From contig NJBI01000019.1 of assembly GCA_005222975.1 (NCBI GenBank), forward strand, positions 1 to 53,744: a stretch of DNA of 53,744 nucleotides, given 5' to 3'. The stretch is from Promethearchaeota archaeon Loki_b31 (GTDB lineage Archaea; Asgardarchaeota; Lokiarchaeia; Sigyniarchaeales; SOKP01). The first letter of the stretch is position 1; every line of letters starts with the position of its first letter. The notes beneath the pieces are model-generated. The model made no database searches. It had not been told where the DNA came from and saw only the letters and a program-made list of their open reading frames with translations. The position numbers were made by a program, and so were the translations under genes. Shown here piece after piece: positions 44,508 to 53,744 of this stretch.

Positions 44508-44705
44508 TTGAAGGGAACAAAGCGAGCAGACATCAAATCAGGCATGCGAGTTTTAATCGTATTAAAGAAAGATCAGCGATCTGGTAAGATAACCGAGGGC
44601 ATAGTCAAAGATGTGCTTACAAATTCACCTAATCACCATTATGGGATTAAAGTTCGGTTGAGGAGCGGTGAAATTGGGCGAGTAAAAAAAATAATTAGTT
44701 TTTAA
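44508..44705 (+). CDS. YwbE-like protein (DUF2196)
   Basis: The product is 65 residues from a TTG start. IKSGMRVLIVLKKDQRSGKI and YGIKVRLRSGEIGRV match the YwbE family, small KOW-like beta proteins of unknown role, possibly RNA binding. It lies divergently between hutU and convergently with the aldehyde oxidoreductase. Confidence 0.8.
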   Translation: MKGTKRADIKSGMRVLIVLKKDQRSGKITEGIVKDVLTNSPNHHYGIKVRLRSGEIGRVKKIISF

Positions 44706-44759
44706 CATAATAATTGTAGAATAGAATGGATATTAGAAAATAAAATAAAAAAAAAGTGT

Positions 44760-46598
44760 TTAAAGATTATCTAGTCCTAATTTTTCCAGTTTATCTTGTT
44801 TTGGATAACCAGTTTTAGAATCAAATGTTCTATATTTATAATAGGCATCTTTTAATTGTTCAAAATTAGGAGTCTTACCTGCAGAACCTCCTTCATTTAC
44901 GGGATTGAGAACGATTTTTGGTAATCTATCGTCCTCCGGAGATATTCCCATCTTTAAGTTAAATAATCTCTTAACCATGTATATACGTTCTCCTAATATT
45001 TTGAAGTCCTCCATAGTTAAGTTTAATCCTGCTGCTTTAGTTAACATATCGAGAATCATCGTGGGAGGTTGATTAGCAAACGAACACACTATTAATGAAC
45101 TATATATCGCACGATAATCTTGAATGCGAGCACAAAATTCTGCCATTGCTGCATCATCTTGATACCAATCTACATTTGGATTAATTCCAAAGTCGTCAAG
45201 GGCTACTCCTAATAGAATTAAATAGGGATCACATGACGTATGGCATGGGCCTCGAGGAGTTGCCAAGGCATAACTAACAGCCATTCCAAACATTCTCCGC
45301 AAATCATGGTATGGTATTTCCATACCATAAACTGTAGCAATCTCATCTTGAGGAATGTTAAATTTATGTCCAACTTTATCTGAACCTTCAGCCATTACAT
45401 CTCCAATACCCTCTTTAAACGCAATCATCTTAATTAATTCAAGAGCAGGAGTAATTTCGCCCCATTTTGGCTCTAATCCATTAATATCATCGGAATTTAT
45501 TTTTCCTTTATTAAATAGATAATAGATAAATGCTATTGTACTACTGCCGCTAATTGTATCTATTCCGTAATCGTTGCATAAGTAATTCGCTTTCTGGATT
45601 GCTTCGAGATTATCGTTTAAAAGCATAGAACCAAATCCTGCCACGGTTTCATATTCAGCTGCTTCAATCTCATAATCAGTTTTATATTCACCCTCTTTAA
45701 TTACTGTCCTCTTTGCACAGCCAATAGGGCATGAAAAACAGGGAAAACTTCCCGAAAATATTTTTTCAAAAGCAGTAGACCCTGAAATATTGAAAGCACC
45801 CTCCCATGTCCCTAACGTCCAATATTTTATTGGTAATTCACCTGATGCATTGTACATATCAACAACTCCAGATGTACCAAGACTTCCCATCATTTGTGTC
45901 GTAAACGAAGACATCAGATTATCGGTTGCTGCTTTAACTGCTGCTTTAAATTCGTCTGGTTCAGCAGTTTCATACTTTCTCTTTGCTCCTCTAACTGTTA
46001 TTGCTTTCAATTTTTTTGAGCCCATTACGGCACCCATACCTGTTCTTCCCGCAGCTTTTTCCTCTGACCCAATAATCGCGAATTTTACAAGATTTTCGCC
46101 AGCTTGCCCTATACACGCAACTCGCGTTAGTTGTGACCCTAATTTTTCCTTTAATATTTTTGTTGTTTCAAAAATTCCTTTTCCCCATAAGGTAGAAGCA
46201 TCTTTAATCTCCACTCCATTTTCGTTTATTTCTAAATAAACTGGGTTTTCAGAGGCTCCTTTAATAACTATTCCATCGTAACCTGTTTTTCTTAATTCCG
46301 GACCAAAAAAACCACCACAATTGGATTCGCCCCAAATTCCTGTTAGAGGAGATTTAGCACAGACAACGAATCTCCCACTAGTAGGAACATTAGACCCACA
46401 AAAAATTCCTGTCATAAACATTAATATATTATCCAGCGAGAGTGGGTCAGTTTCTTTGTCAATTTTGTCGTATAAATATCTACACGCATATCCAGCGCCT
46501 CCGAGAAATTTCTCTGCGATAGAATCGTCAATCAATTCTTCACTAATCTCTTTGCTGCTTAAATTAACTACTAAAAGTTTTCCAACAAAACCTTTCAT
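44760..46598 (-). CDS. aor: Aldehyde:ferredoxin oxidoreductase (tungsten enzyme)
   Basis: The product is 612 residues, the usual AOR size. GGFFGPELRKTGYDGIVIKG and GEKAAGRTGMGAVMGSKKLK-type blocks (here SEEKAAGRTGMGAVMGSKKL) bind the tungstopterin; CFSCPIGC plus Cys in SSLIVCSF hold the [4Fe-4S] cluster. It oxidises aldehydes to acids and reduces ferredoxin, which fits amino-acid fermentation together with AcdB and the alcohol dehydrogenase. The start is preceded by a GGTG-type site. Monocistronic. Confidence 0.93.
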   Translation of the reverse strand: MKGFVGKLLVVNLSSKEISEELIDDSIAEKFLGGAGYACRYLYDKIDKETDPLSLDNILMFMTGIFCGSNVPTSGRFVVCAKSPLTGIWGESNCGGFFGPELRKTGYDGIVIKGASENPVYLEINENGVEIKDASTLWGKGIFETTKILKEKLGSQLTRVACIGQAGENLVKFAIIGSEEKAAGRTGMGAVMGSKKLKAITVRGAKRKYETAEPDEFKAAVKAATDNLMSSFTTQMMGSLGTSGVVDMYNASGELPIKYWTLGTWEGAFNISGSTAFEKIFSGSFPCFSCPIGCAKRTVIKEGEYKTDYEIEAAEYETVAGFGSMLLNDNLEAIQKANYLCNDYGIDTISGSSTIAFIYYLFNKGKINSDDINGLEPKWGEITPALELIKMIAFKEGIGDVMAEGSDKVGHKFNIPQDEIATVYGMEIPYHDLRRMFGMAVSYALATPRGPCHTSCDPYLILLGVALDDFGINPNVDWYQDDAAMAEFCARIQDYRAIYSSLIVCSFANQPPTMILDMLTKAAGLNLTMEDFKILGERIYMVKRLFNLKMGISPEDDRLPKIVLNPVNEGGSAGKTPNFEQLKDAYYKYRTFDSKTGYPKQDKLEKLGLDNL

Positions 46599-46754
46599 TT
46601 AAATAACACCTTTCAAGGTTAATTTTTAATATTTTTAATTTTAATCGTAGGTATCGATTAATTATTTTAATCTAGATACGATTATTAATTCTTTAAATAT
46701 TAAATATTCATGTTAAGAATTTATAAGAATTCATTTAGGTTATCAACTTTATTA

Positions 46755-46782
46755 AAAATGTTAAGTAATAGTATAACATTTT
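46755..46782. repeat. Perfect hairpin at the 3' end of the TnpB-like gene
   Basis: AAAATGTTA (46755-46763) and TAACATTTT (46774-46782) are perfect inverted repeats around ten bases, and they include the gene's stop codon. This may be the right-end structure of the element, part of a guide RNA, or a terminator. Confidence 0.5.
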
Positions 46783-48038
46783 AATAAAAATTGTTCATGC
46801 GAAGTTTGGAAAATGTCCCTTATTCGCACAGGTTGAAACCAGCAACCTCTATCGGATAGATTTTGAATAAAACCATCTCCGACTACTTTTCTGAGGATAT
46901 TTAACGCTCCATTTACATCTGCATTGAGGAGATAATTCGAACCTCTAAATAATCCTCGTTTTGTCCGTTTACCAACATAATTTTTACGTTTTTGAATCGG
47001 TTCTAAATCCAATGAGCTACATTTTGAAGTGTAGGACTCATCGATTTCGTGAATTTGAATTCCAACAAGCTGAGCTTTATAGGCTATCATTTGTTTAAGC
47101 TTTTGAATGGGGATATCCACGAAATTCTGGTTATTTCGTTTGCCCATTCTGATATTCTGTTTTATATTTTCCAATTTACCTAAGCAAATGTGTCCTATTT
47201 GGTTTTTTAAGCAATATCCTACAAGTAATTGAGCAGTTTTGTGTAAATAATCGGTAATAACTGAATTTCGATTAATATTAATACTATCAAGTCTATTTGT
47301 CCGCTTTAAGTTCTGTTTGTCTTTGATAGAATTGAGCCTTGCTTTCCGTTTATTCCATTGTCGGTTAATAGACTTTAAAACTCTTCCGGAAACGATGATC
47401 GGTTTTACATTTCTGTTTTCTACCGTAGTTATTAAATTATTTAATCCAAAATCAATAGATAAGTACGAGTCATCGTTTAATTCCGCTTTCTCTACCTTTC
47501 TTTTATATACTACTTCGACTACGTAGAATTCTTTTCTCGGCAAAATGCGTATTTGCTGATAACGTTCGAAATTCTTGTTTCTATAGTGAGGTATTGTAAT
47601 TTCTATTGGATGTTCAAATTCAGAAAATGCTTTCTTAAAAAGCTTGGACATCGTAAGAATGATTTTATTGTTTTTAACCTTACTATTCTGATTCGTAAAG
47701 ATCAAGAGATTATAACCGTCTTGCTTATATTTAGGTGGTCTCGGTCTTCCATTGAACTTTTCTCGACTTTTTTTCCATTCTTTTATCGCATTGAAGAAAC
47801 TTTTCCAATTCTTATCGATAATTTTAAGAATCTGTTGCGAAGTTTGAGCTTTTAATAATTTGTAGTTATAAGAGTGTTGCAAAATAAAATTTAAATCTTG
47901 ATAGTTAAGCCAATTTTCCAAATGAAAAAAATCTTGTCGTATGTACCAATTTGCCTGATTATAGAGCTTTTTAGAGATAGTACAAAGCAAATCTAACTGA
48001 GCACTTTTAGGATGTCTAAACTTATAAGTTAATTTCAC
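46761..48038 (-). CDS. tnpB: TnpB-like nuclease (OrfB, IS605 family), intact
   Basis: The product is 425 residues. LSIDFGLNNLITTV holds the first RuvC Asp; EIDESYTSKCS has the Glu-Ser-Tyr-Thr-Ser-Lys block of the subgroup whose second acidic residue seems relocated; NADVNGALNI holds the third Asp. YVGKRTKRGLF replaces the usual CxxC zinc site. It belongs to a different branch from the gene at 9233. It is probably an RNA-guided DNA nuclease that keeps its element in place. No TnpA is nearby. Two fragments in the first 9 kb descend from a close relative. Confidence 0.9.
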   Translation of the reverse strand: MKLTYKFRHPKSAQLDLLCTISKKLYNQANWYIRQDFFHLENWLNYQDLNFILQHSYNYKLLKAQTSQQILKIIDKNWKSFFNAIKEWKKSREKFNGRPRPPKYKQDGYNLLIFTNQNSKVKNNKIILTMSKLFKKAFSEFEHPIEITIPHYRNKNFERYQQIRILPRKEFYVVEVVYKRKVEKAELNDDSYLSIDFGLNNLITTVENRNVKPIIVSGRVLKSINRQWNKRKARLNSIKDKQNLKRTNRLDSININRNSVITDYLHKTAQLLVGYCLKNQIGHICLGKLENIKQNIRMGKRNNQNFVDIPIQKLKQMIAYKAQLVGIQIHEIDESYTSKCSSLDLEPIQKRKNYVGKRTKRGLFRGSNYLLNADVNGALNILRKVVGDGFIQNLSDRGCWFQPVRIRDIFQTSHEQFLLKCYTIT

Positions 48039-48185
48039 AGTAAGATAAAATATTATTGTTAATTATTTAAAAGCAAAGACGCATGTTATTTTTAAAAAAC
48101 CTTGGGTAAAGAAAAAATAAATATATGAATTTTAAATAAATTAATTAACATTTTTTAATACTTTTAGTAAAAAATTGATATTTTT

Positions 48186-49916
48186 TTACTTAAAGATTTT
48201 CACTTCACGATCTTCTAGTTTTTCTAACGATGGAGGAAATTTTGTTAGGTTATTACATTCAATATTTAAATGCTGAAGTGAAGTAAGAGAATCTATTGAT
48301 TCTGGTATTTCTGTTATGTAATTAGTTCTTAAAAATAAGTATTTTAAGGACTTTAAATTACCAATTGTTTCTGGAATTTTTGTTAATTTATTGTTTCCTA
48401 AGTATAGATACTTTAATTTTTCAAGGTCACCAATCGATGCAGGTATTTCTTTTAAGTCGTTATAATATAAGTACAGTCTTTTAAGAGATCGTAGAGAACC
48501 AATTGAAGCGGGAATTTCTTTTATAGTATTTTTCCCTAAATCTAAGGTTTCTAAAGTAGATAAAGACCCTATAGTATCTGGAATTGTTTCTAATCGATTA
48601 AATCCTATTATTAAATTCTTTAAGAGCGGTAATTTACCGATAGTTGGTACTAAACTGGTTAATCTATTAGTAGAAATATCAAGTTCCCTTAAAGAAGACA
48701 ATAATCCTATCGACTCAGGTAAAAGCGATAATTGGTTTTTGCTTAAATCCAATACTTCAAGAGAAGATAAATTTCCTATGGATTCTGGAAGTTTTGTTAG
48801 CTTATTATCGTATAAATCCAATTCTTTTAAAGATTTTAGTTGTCCAATTGAATCGGGAAGTTCTTTTAATTCATTTCGATCAACTTTTAACGATTCTAGA
48901 GTAGTTAAATTACTTATAGAATTATGAAGGAATTTAAGATTGTTTCTATCAAACTTTAATATTTTAATTGAACTTAAATTATCCATGTCCGGTAATTGAG
49001 TTAATTCATTACTAGAAAGTTCTAATCTTAGAAGAGATTTAAGATGACCCATTGAATCGGGAAGTTCCGTTAGATAATTAGAAGAAATATTTAAACTTTC
49101 TAATGATTTAAGAGAGCCAATTGTTTCAGGAAGTAAAGGTAGCTTATTTGACGCTAATCCTAAATATTTAAGATTTTTTAAATTACCGATTGAATCAGGC
49201 ACGTACGTTAAATTATTTCCTTTTAAGAATAGGGACGACAACGACGATAAATTACCAATAGCATTAGGTAATTTACTTAATTTGTTATTTCTTAAATTTA
49301 ACCTTTTTAAAGAACTCAGAGAACCTATTGACTCTGGAAGAGTGGTTAAATTATTTTTTCCTAAATATAACAGTTTCAAAGATTTAAGATGCTCAATAGA
49401 ATCCGGGAGTTCATCAATTTTATTTTGGCTAAGATCTAAAGATTCTAGATTTTTTAATGACCCTATAGTCTCAGGAATTTCATTTAATGAATTATCACTT
49501 ATGTCCAATAATGTAAGAGAAGATAACGAACTAATCGTCTCTGGTAAAATTGTTAATCGATTCGATTCTAAATGTAATTCTTTTAGTGAAACTAGAGAAT
49601 AAATCGCTTTTGGTAGTTTTACTAATTTATTTTCGCTTAAATCTAAAGTGTTAAGAGCTGAAATAAAACAAAGTTCCTCTGGTATTACTTTTAACTTATT
49701 ACCCCTAACTAATAGTTTTTTTAGATAAGAGAGTGTGGTAATTTTTTCGGGTATTATCGTTAATCCACAAGAAAACAAGCTTAGGCCTTCTACATGGTTA
49801 TCTTTAACAGTATACCCAAAAGTATAACTTTGTAGCTCTGGTACTTCTGGAATGGATACCCCTATTAATTTTTCTAAATATTCGAGAAATTTCTGTTCTT
49901 CTTCTGGAAGAGTCAT
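48186..49916 (-). CDS. Leucine-rich-repeat protein
   Basis: The product is 576 residues. After about 60 N-terminal residues come roughly 22 repeats of 23 residues with the consensus LPxSIGxLxSLxxLxLxxNxL, similar to the SHOC2/plant PIRL type. There is no signal peptide or membrane segment, so it should be a cytoplasmic solenoid for protein binding; in Asgards such proteins are often listed near GTPase systems, but no partner is adjacent. The ATG at 49916 begins a non-repeat cap (LPEEEQKFLEYLEKLIGV). Confidence 0.9.
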   Translation of the reverse strand: MTLPEEEQKFLEYLEKLIGVSIPEVPELQSYTFGYTVKDNHVEGLSLFSCGLTIIPEKITTLSYLKKLLVRGNKLKVIPEELCFISALNTLDLSENKLVKLPKAIYSLVSLKELHLESNRLTILPETISSLSSLTLLDISDNSLNEIPETIGSLKNLESLDLSQNKIDELPDSIEHLKSLKLLYLGKNNLTTLPESIGSLSSLKRLNLRNNKLSKLPNAIGNLSSLSSLFLKGNNLTYVPDSIGNLKNLKYLGLASNKLPLLPETIGSLKSLESLNISSNYLTELPDSMGHLKSLLRLELSSNELTQLPDMDNLSSIKILKFDRNNLKFLHNSISNLTTLESLKVDRNELKELPDSIGQLKSLKELDLYDNKLTKLPESIGNLSSLEVLDLSKNQLSLLPESIGLLSSLRELDISTNRLTSLVPTIGKLPLLKNLIIGFNRLETIPDTIGSLSTLETLDLGKNTIKEIPASIGSLRSLKRLYLYYNDLKEIPASIGDLEKLKYLYLGNNKLTKIPETIGNLKSLKYLFLRTNYITEIPESIDSLTSLQHLNIECNNLTKFPPSLEKLEDREVKIFK

Positions 49917-50064
49917 GCGTTATTTTTGATAGTTATGCAATTCATTTATCAATTATCAAAATACCTAAAAACATAATTAAAATGCATATATTTATTGTTT
50001 AACATTTCGACAAAATCAGCTAAGAATGTGAAAAAATTAAAAAAAAATAGTAAATGAATTGTGT

Positions 50065-51264
50065 TTAGAAGTCAACATCATTTCCTTCAAATGCATACTT
50101 ATAGAGTTTCCCAAATTCCTCGGTATTGGCAGATCTTGGACCAAGAACGCTTGTAGAATCTTCAAAACATAGATTTACTAAAACATCAATATGTTTATCA
50201 TAATCCTCCTTTGTAGTTCCCAGTTCCTTTAAATTAAAAGAAAATCCAACTTCTTTTTGAAGTTCTTTTACTTTTTTTATGACAATATCCGCTGATTTTT
50301 TGTTGTCTTCGTCCCAATTTACCCAACCTAACTGTTTCGCCACTTTTCCAAGTAAATCTTCAGTCTTATCTGCCTCATCTGGGTTGTTTAAACTGTACTG
50401 TAACACATAAGGGAGAAAAATACCCACTGCTCTACCATGAGGAACATGGAAAATGGAGCCCCATGAATGCCCAAGAGTATGCGCAAGTTGTGCTTGAGAA
50501 TTACCAAAAGCTAATCCCGCCATTGTAGCTGCTTGATGCATATAATCTCGTGCTTCCATATTTTTACCATCCTTAACGACTATTGGTAGATACTTGAAAA
50601 TCAATTCAATTGCTTTTAGAGCCATTGCGTAACTAAACTCATTTTTCCAAAGAGATGTAATACCTTCTAATGAATGTGTTAAAGCATCAAAAGCGGTATC
50701 TACTGTCAGTTTTGGTGGCATTCCTACTGCAAAGATTGGGTCAACTATAGCGAAGGAGGGCATTATACTCTTATGCAAGAAAAAGTGCTTTTTCCATATT
50801 CCATCAACAAACCTAGAGATAACACTTGCATTAGTAATTTCCGATCCAGTTCCAGATGTAGTGGTGATAGCAACAAATTTTGACTTATTTCTCAGTTTAT
50901 ACAGTTCCCCGTTAAAGGGATGGATATCATCAAGAATAAGTTCAGGAAATTCATTTAAACACCATACAACCTTAGCAGTATCCATAACTGAGCCGCCACC
51001 TAAAGCTATGACCAAATCAGGGGCGTAATCGATACATTGTTGTCTCGCAGATAGTACATCATCTTCGTGAGGATCTGGTTGTACATCATTAAAAACTTTA
51101 TATTTTTTTCCAAATTTGTCTAATTTTTCAGTTAATATCTTTAAATAACCTAATTCTTCTAACACCTTATCTGTTACAACAAATACTTTTTCGCCAGGAA
51201 TAAATTCAAGAAAATCTATGGCATCTTCGCCATATATAATACCTGGACTATAAAAAAACCACAT
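50065..51264 (-). CDS. Iron-type (group III) alcohol dehydrogenase
   Basis: The product is 399 residues. ALGGGSVMDTAKVV binds NAD(P)H; DALTHSLEG and AHTLGHSWGSIFHVPHGRA supply the Asp and His ligands of the metal (iron). ITTTSGTGSEIT is the family block after the cofactor site. It would reduce aldehydes to alcohols or the reverse during fermentation. AGGTGA lies eight bases before the ATG. Monocistronic. Confidence 0.92.
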   Translation of the reverse strand: MWFFYSPGIIYGEDAIDFLEFIPGEKVFVVTDKVLEELGYLKILTEKLDKFGKKYKVFNDVQPDPHEDDVLSARQQCIDYAPDLVIALGGGSVMDTAKVVWCLNEFPELILDDIHPFNGELYKLRNKSKFVAITTTSGTGSEITNASVISRFVDGIWKKHFFLHKSIMPSFAIVDPIFAVGMPPKLTVDTAFDALTHSLEGITSLWKNEFSYAMALKAIELIFKYLPIVVKDGKNMEARDYMHQAATMAGLAFGNSQAQLAHTLGHSWGSIFHVPHGRAVGIFLPYVLQYSLNNPDEADKTEDLLGKVAKQLGWVNWDEDNKKSADIVIKKVKELQKEVGFSFNLKELGTTKEDYDKHIDVLVNLCFEDSTSVLGPRSANTEEFGKLYKYAFEGNDVDF

Positions 51265-51272
51265 TTAGTTTT

Positions 51273-51278
51273 TCACCT
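51273..51278 (-). promoter_or_regulatory. Ribosome binding site of the alcohol dehydrogenase gene
   Basis: The minus strand reads AGGTGA eight bases upstream of the ATG at 51264. Confidence 0.6.
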
Positions 51279-51397
51279 AATACTTATTTTTGGAGTTATA
51301 TTTAATATAATTATTTACGATCCATAAAATATTAATTAATTGCAATTGAGTTTATTTTTATAATATTTCTTAAAAAAGTGATCAATGGTAAAGAGTT

Positions 51398-51826
51398 ATG
51401 GAAGAATATGAGAAAGAAAACTTATTTATTACTTTTAAGGGCGTTATCGAAAGCATAATCCTAGATAAACGCAGAAATCCAAAGAACAATAAAACGCTTG
51501 ATAACTTTCAAGCAAAGTTAAACATGGGGCTTCAAACTGAAGAGGATTTTTACTTATGGGTTAATCTTACCGCCGAGAATGGAAAATATACTCTTGGTAA
51601 AGGTAAATTGGAAGAGTACGATTTAGAGATAATGGCAACTCCAGAAGATTTGATGGGTTTTTCTAGCGGCGAAAATTCAACGCTCCACATGATGCTAAAA
51701 AAGAATAAATACGGATTTAAAAAGTTAAGATATGATAAAAGTAGCGACGGAAAAAGAAATTTTGGTATATTGTTAAAACTACCGAAAGTCCTCGTGTTAG
51801 ATAAGATGAAATTACCTAAAAAATAA
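51398..51826 (+). CDS. Small protein, weakly SCP2-like
   Basis: The product is 142 residues, soluble. FYLWVNLTAENGKYTLGKGK and LEEYDLEIMATPEDLMGF resemble the strand-strand-helix order of SCP2 (sterol carrier) domains, which bind lipids, but the match is weak and by eye. The ATG at 51398 follows AAGAG. It diverges from the alcohol dehydrogenase and converges with the Vps29-like gene. Confidence 0.4.
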   Translation: MEEYEKENLFITFKGVIESIILDKRRNPKNNKTLDNFQAKLNMGLQTEEDFYLWVNLTAENGKYTLGKGKLEEYDLEIMATPEDLMGFSSGENSTLHMMLKKNKYGFKKLRYDKSSDGKRNFGILLKLPKVLVLDKMKLPKK

Positions 51827-51855
51827 CATATCAAAAAACACTATAAATAGCCTAA

Positions 51856-52482
51856 CTAATATTCTTGTACAGTTTTATTTTTAAAAATGAAACTGAACTT
51901 TTTTTCTCTTAACTTAGATGACCTAATTTCGTATTGGTGTAGAAACACATCAATTTCTCCAGTTTTTTCATAGAGGATTAAAACAATAATAGATGGATTT
52001 CGACTTGCAACAAATGACCACGCTCCTGTGACGCTTCCAGGATTCAATAATAATACACCATTATTTGTTAGAACTACTTCTTCCTTGTGAGTGTGACCCG
52101 ATATGAAGATATTATAGTTATTGTCAATCGCGAGAGTTCCAAGCTGAGCGTGATCGCCTCTTGGGTTGATTTGATGACCGTGTGTTAACCCAACTGTTAA
52201 ATTTTCTTTAGTTTCTATAGATATATCGACGTGTTGATAAATTGGAGCATTTTGGTTTCCACCATAATAATCCATGTTTCCAATTACAACTAATACTTCG
52301 CTTTGTGTTATTTTTTTTAGATAACTCATAAACCTTGGAGCTTTAACAACATCGCCAATAAAAAAGGTAAAATCGAACTTTCCATTTAATATATTCTTTT
52401 CTAGCACATCACAAATTTGAACCGGAATGTTTTTGGCTCTGCGAGGGATATGAGAATCACCAATTGCCAGTATCTTCATCAT
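51856..52482 (-). CDS. Vps29-like / MJ0936-family metallophosphoesterase
   Basis: From the ATG at 52482 the product is 208 residues; the frame runs 17 codons further up to a TTG, but KILAIGDSHIPRR is the family N-terminus. Blocks closely parallel eukaryotic Vps29: LTHGHQINPRGD, IFISGHTHKEE, LLNPGSVTGAW, and a hydrophobic C-terminal strand. Metal residues of an active phosphodiesterase appear present (GDSH, GD, GNMD, HGHQ, GHTH), so it may still hydrolyse phosphodiesters, while human Vps29 acts as a retromer scaffold. No Vps35 or Vps26 is adjacent. Confidence 0.8.
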   Translation of the reverse strand: MMKILAIGDSHIPRRAKNIPVQICDVLEKNILNGKFDFTFFIGDVVKAPRFMSYLKKITQSEVLVVIGNMDYYGGNQNAPIYQHVDISIETKENLTVGLTHGHQINPRGDHAQLGTLAIDNNYNIFISGHTHKEEVVLTNNGVLLLNPGSVTGAWSFVASRNPSIIVLILYEKTGEIDVFLHQYEIRSSKLREKKFSFIFKNKTVQEY

Positions 52483-52561
52483 AAGTAGCTCGAAAATATT
52501 TAAGTAATAAGAAAAATAAATTTTTACATTCAATTCATTAAACTATGATTTATTCGAATGT

Positions 52562-53698
52562 TTACCTGGTAATTATTAGTTCTTCTAATTCCTTTTTCAT
52601 TTTTTGAATGTGTGGTTTCTCAAAATGCTTTCTGACGGGCTCTAATATCTCAGTTATCTTATCCGCTACTCCATTTTTTAGATCAAGAGAATGCAGGCTT
52701 TTTGATAAGAATGCTTTCTCTAATTCAGTATAAGAATTGAATTCTATGTCTCCACCATATTTTGAAGGTCTTTCAATTAGAATATTTGAACCTTTATTTC
52801 TAAAAATAACATATTTAGCCCAGTCTAAAATTGGATTTGCAGAAACATTTCCTTCTGGACAGAATGCGTCTCTTACTTTATTTTTTATTTCTTCTGGAGT
52901 ATCGTTAACAAAAACAGCTGAATTTGGTATTGATTTACTCATTTTCATATCTGACCACATTTCTTGAAGTTGAGTTGAATCTTCAATAGGCCAGATTGCA
53001 GGTTTTGTCAATCCAAGTATTAAATGATGATGAACGCATATAGGCTTTATTTTTTCTCCGATTGTGTTTACCAAATTGTTTTTTTTCATTTTTAATGCAA
53101 CATCTCGAGCAACAACATGTGCTTTCCTCTGATCATATCCTGCATGGGCTAAATTAACATTTTGTATAAAAATATCAGCGACTTGCATGGCTGGATACAG
53201 TAATTTAGCGAAATCAACACCCTCACCTAATTTTCGCCCCATTATAGTGATACTTCTGTGCATTCTATTAAGAGTAGTGTTTTTACATACGTCAATAAAT
53301 GTCTCCCAGTAGGCATCATTATTGTGATAAAGATCGGTCCCTAAAGTGAATTTAACTTTCTCTGCGTCAGCTCCAACAGCTCTCAAGCAAGCTTTTAACC
53401 CTTCTTTAAAATAACCAGTAGCAATTTCCTGAATTTGTTCTAAATCTCCACCTAATTTATCGTTTATCCAACTATGCCAATCAGCTAAGAATACTGTACA
53501 TTTAACCCCGGCATCTAGGAAATCTTTGATTTTTGACATACACACAATACCAGTCCCTAAGTGAATCTTTCCAGAGATTTCAAATCCGATATAATGATTT
53601 AACGGAACTCCAGTTTCCAAATATTGCCTTAAATCGTCCTCAGTTAAAACTACTTCAGTTCCTCTTTTGATTAATTCAAACCGTTCTGACACATCCAT
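52562..53698 (-). CDS. tyrS: Tyrosyl-tRNA synthetase, archaeal type
   Basis: The product is 378 residues. GKIHLGTG (43-50) is the HIGH motif and KMSKS (252-256) is exact; GRKLGEGVDFAKLLYPAMQ and AHAGYDQRKAHVVAR are the tyrosine and ATP sites of archaeal/eukaryotic TyrRS. It charges tRNA-Tyr. The gene is complete, ATG at 53698. Upstream is 46 bases of AT-rich DNA to the window end. Confidence 0.96.
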   Translation of the reverse strand: MDVSERFELIKRGTEVVLTEDDLRQYLETGVPLNHYIGFEISGKIHLGTGIVCMSKIKDFLDAGVKCTVFLADWHSWINDKLGGDLEQIQEIATGYFKEGLKACLRAVGADAEKVKFTLGTDLYHNNDAYWETFIDVCKNTTLNRMHRSITIMGRKLGEGVDFAKLLYPAMQVADIFIQNVNLAHAGYDQRKAHVVARDVALKMKKNNLVNTIGEKIKPICVHHHLILGLTKPAIWPIEDSTQLQEMWSDMKMSKSIPNSAVFVNDTPEEIKNKVRDAFCPEGNVSANPILDWAKYVIFRNKGSNILIERPSKYGGDIEFNSYTELEKAFLSKSLHSLDLKNGVADKITEILEPVRKHFEKPHIQKMKKELEELIITR

Positions 53699-53744
53699 GA
53701 GTATAAGTAAAATTAGAAGATTTAATTATTTTATTATTGAAAAA

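Noticed and set aside
48739..49602. Plus-strand frames opposite the LRR gene (48739-48927, 49282-49602)
   Set aside because: Generated by the repeated codons of the LRR gene on the other strand.

Overview
The window is strongly AT-rich archaeal chromosome, most likely from an Asgard archaeon (Promethearchaeota, Lokiarchaeia-like). The evidence is a Roadblock/LC7 domain fused to a Ras/Rab-type GTPase, a second free Roadblock protein, a very long surface protein whose cytoplasmic tail looks Roadblock/longin-like, a Vps29-like phosphoesterase, an archaeal TyrRS, Alba, RadA, an archaeal-style RPA remnant and solo TnpB genes. Several starts are preceded by GGTG- or GGAG-type ribosome binding sites, as expected for archaea.

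Region 1 (about 1-10,500) is accessory DNA full of wreckage. A HEPN-like gene is followed by a 2.18-kb block of small unknown genes (1486-3663). A second, nearly identical block lies at 6640-8657; it carries a clean 159-bp deletion. Around and between the blocks are a frameshifted RPA-like gene, a broken minus-strand remnant, a HepT-like gene without its catalytic motif, a Roadblock/profilin-like gene, a beheaded leucine-rich-repeat gene, a truncated coiled-coil gene and a TnpB element with an early stop codon. Copy 2 appears to be the later insertion.

Region 2 (10,650-28,000) holds a flavodoxin-like reductase, a compact three-gene membrane operon ending in a heptad-repeat coiled coil interrupted by a stop codon, a P2A-type calcium ATPase, an MBL-fold hydrolase, the Roadblock-GTPase fusion, an ADP-forming acyl-CoA synthetase beta subunit, a small membrane protein and the 2253-residue surface protein. 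The fusion, the surface protein and the free Roadblock protein at 29.4-29.8 kb could form an outside-in signalling or adhesion set; this is inference.

Region 3 (28,000-46,600) is mostly housekeeping and catabolism: RadA with an unusual zinc/acidic N-terminus, phosphoglucose isomerase, aspartate kinase, a frameshifted polyferredoxin, Alba, a dCMP deaminase split by a homing-endonuclease intein, LarA-like racemase, a U32 peptidase, and a complete histidine-to-glutamate pathway (hutU-hutH-hutI convergent with glutamate formimidoyltransferase), then a YwbE-like protein and an aldehyde:ferredoxin oxidoreductase.

Region 4 (46,700-53,744) has an intact TnpB-like gene (the parent type of the fragments in region 1), a long leucine-rich-repeat protein, an iron-type alcohol dehydrogenase, a small unknown protein, the Vps29-like protein and TyrRS. 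No tRNA, rRNA or CRISPR array was recognised. Positions given for short sites were counted by hand and may be off by one or two bases.
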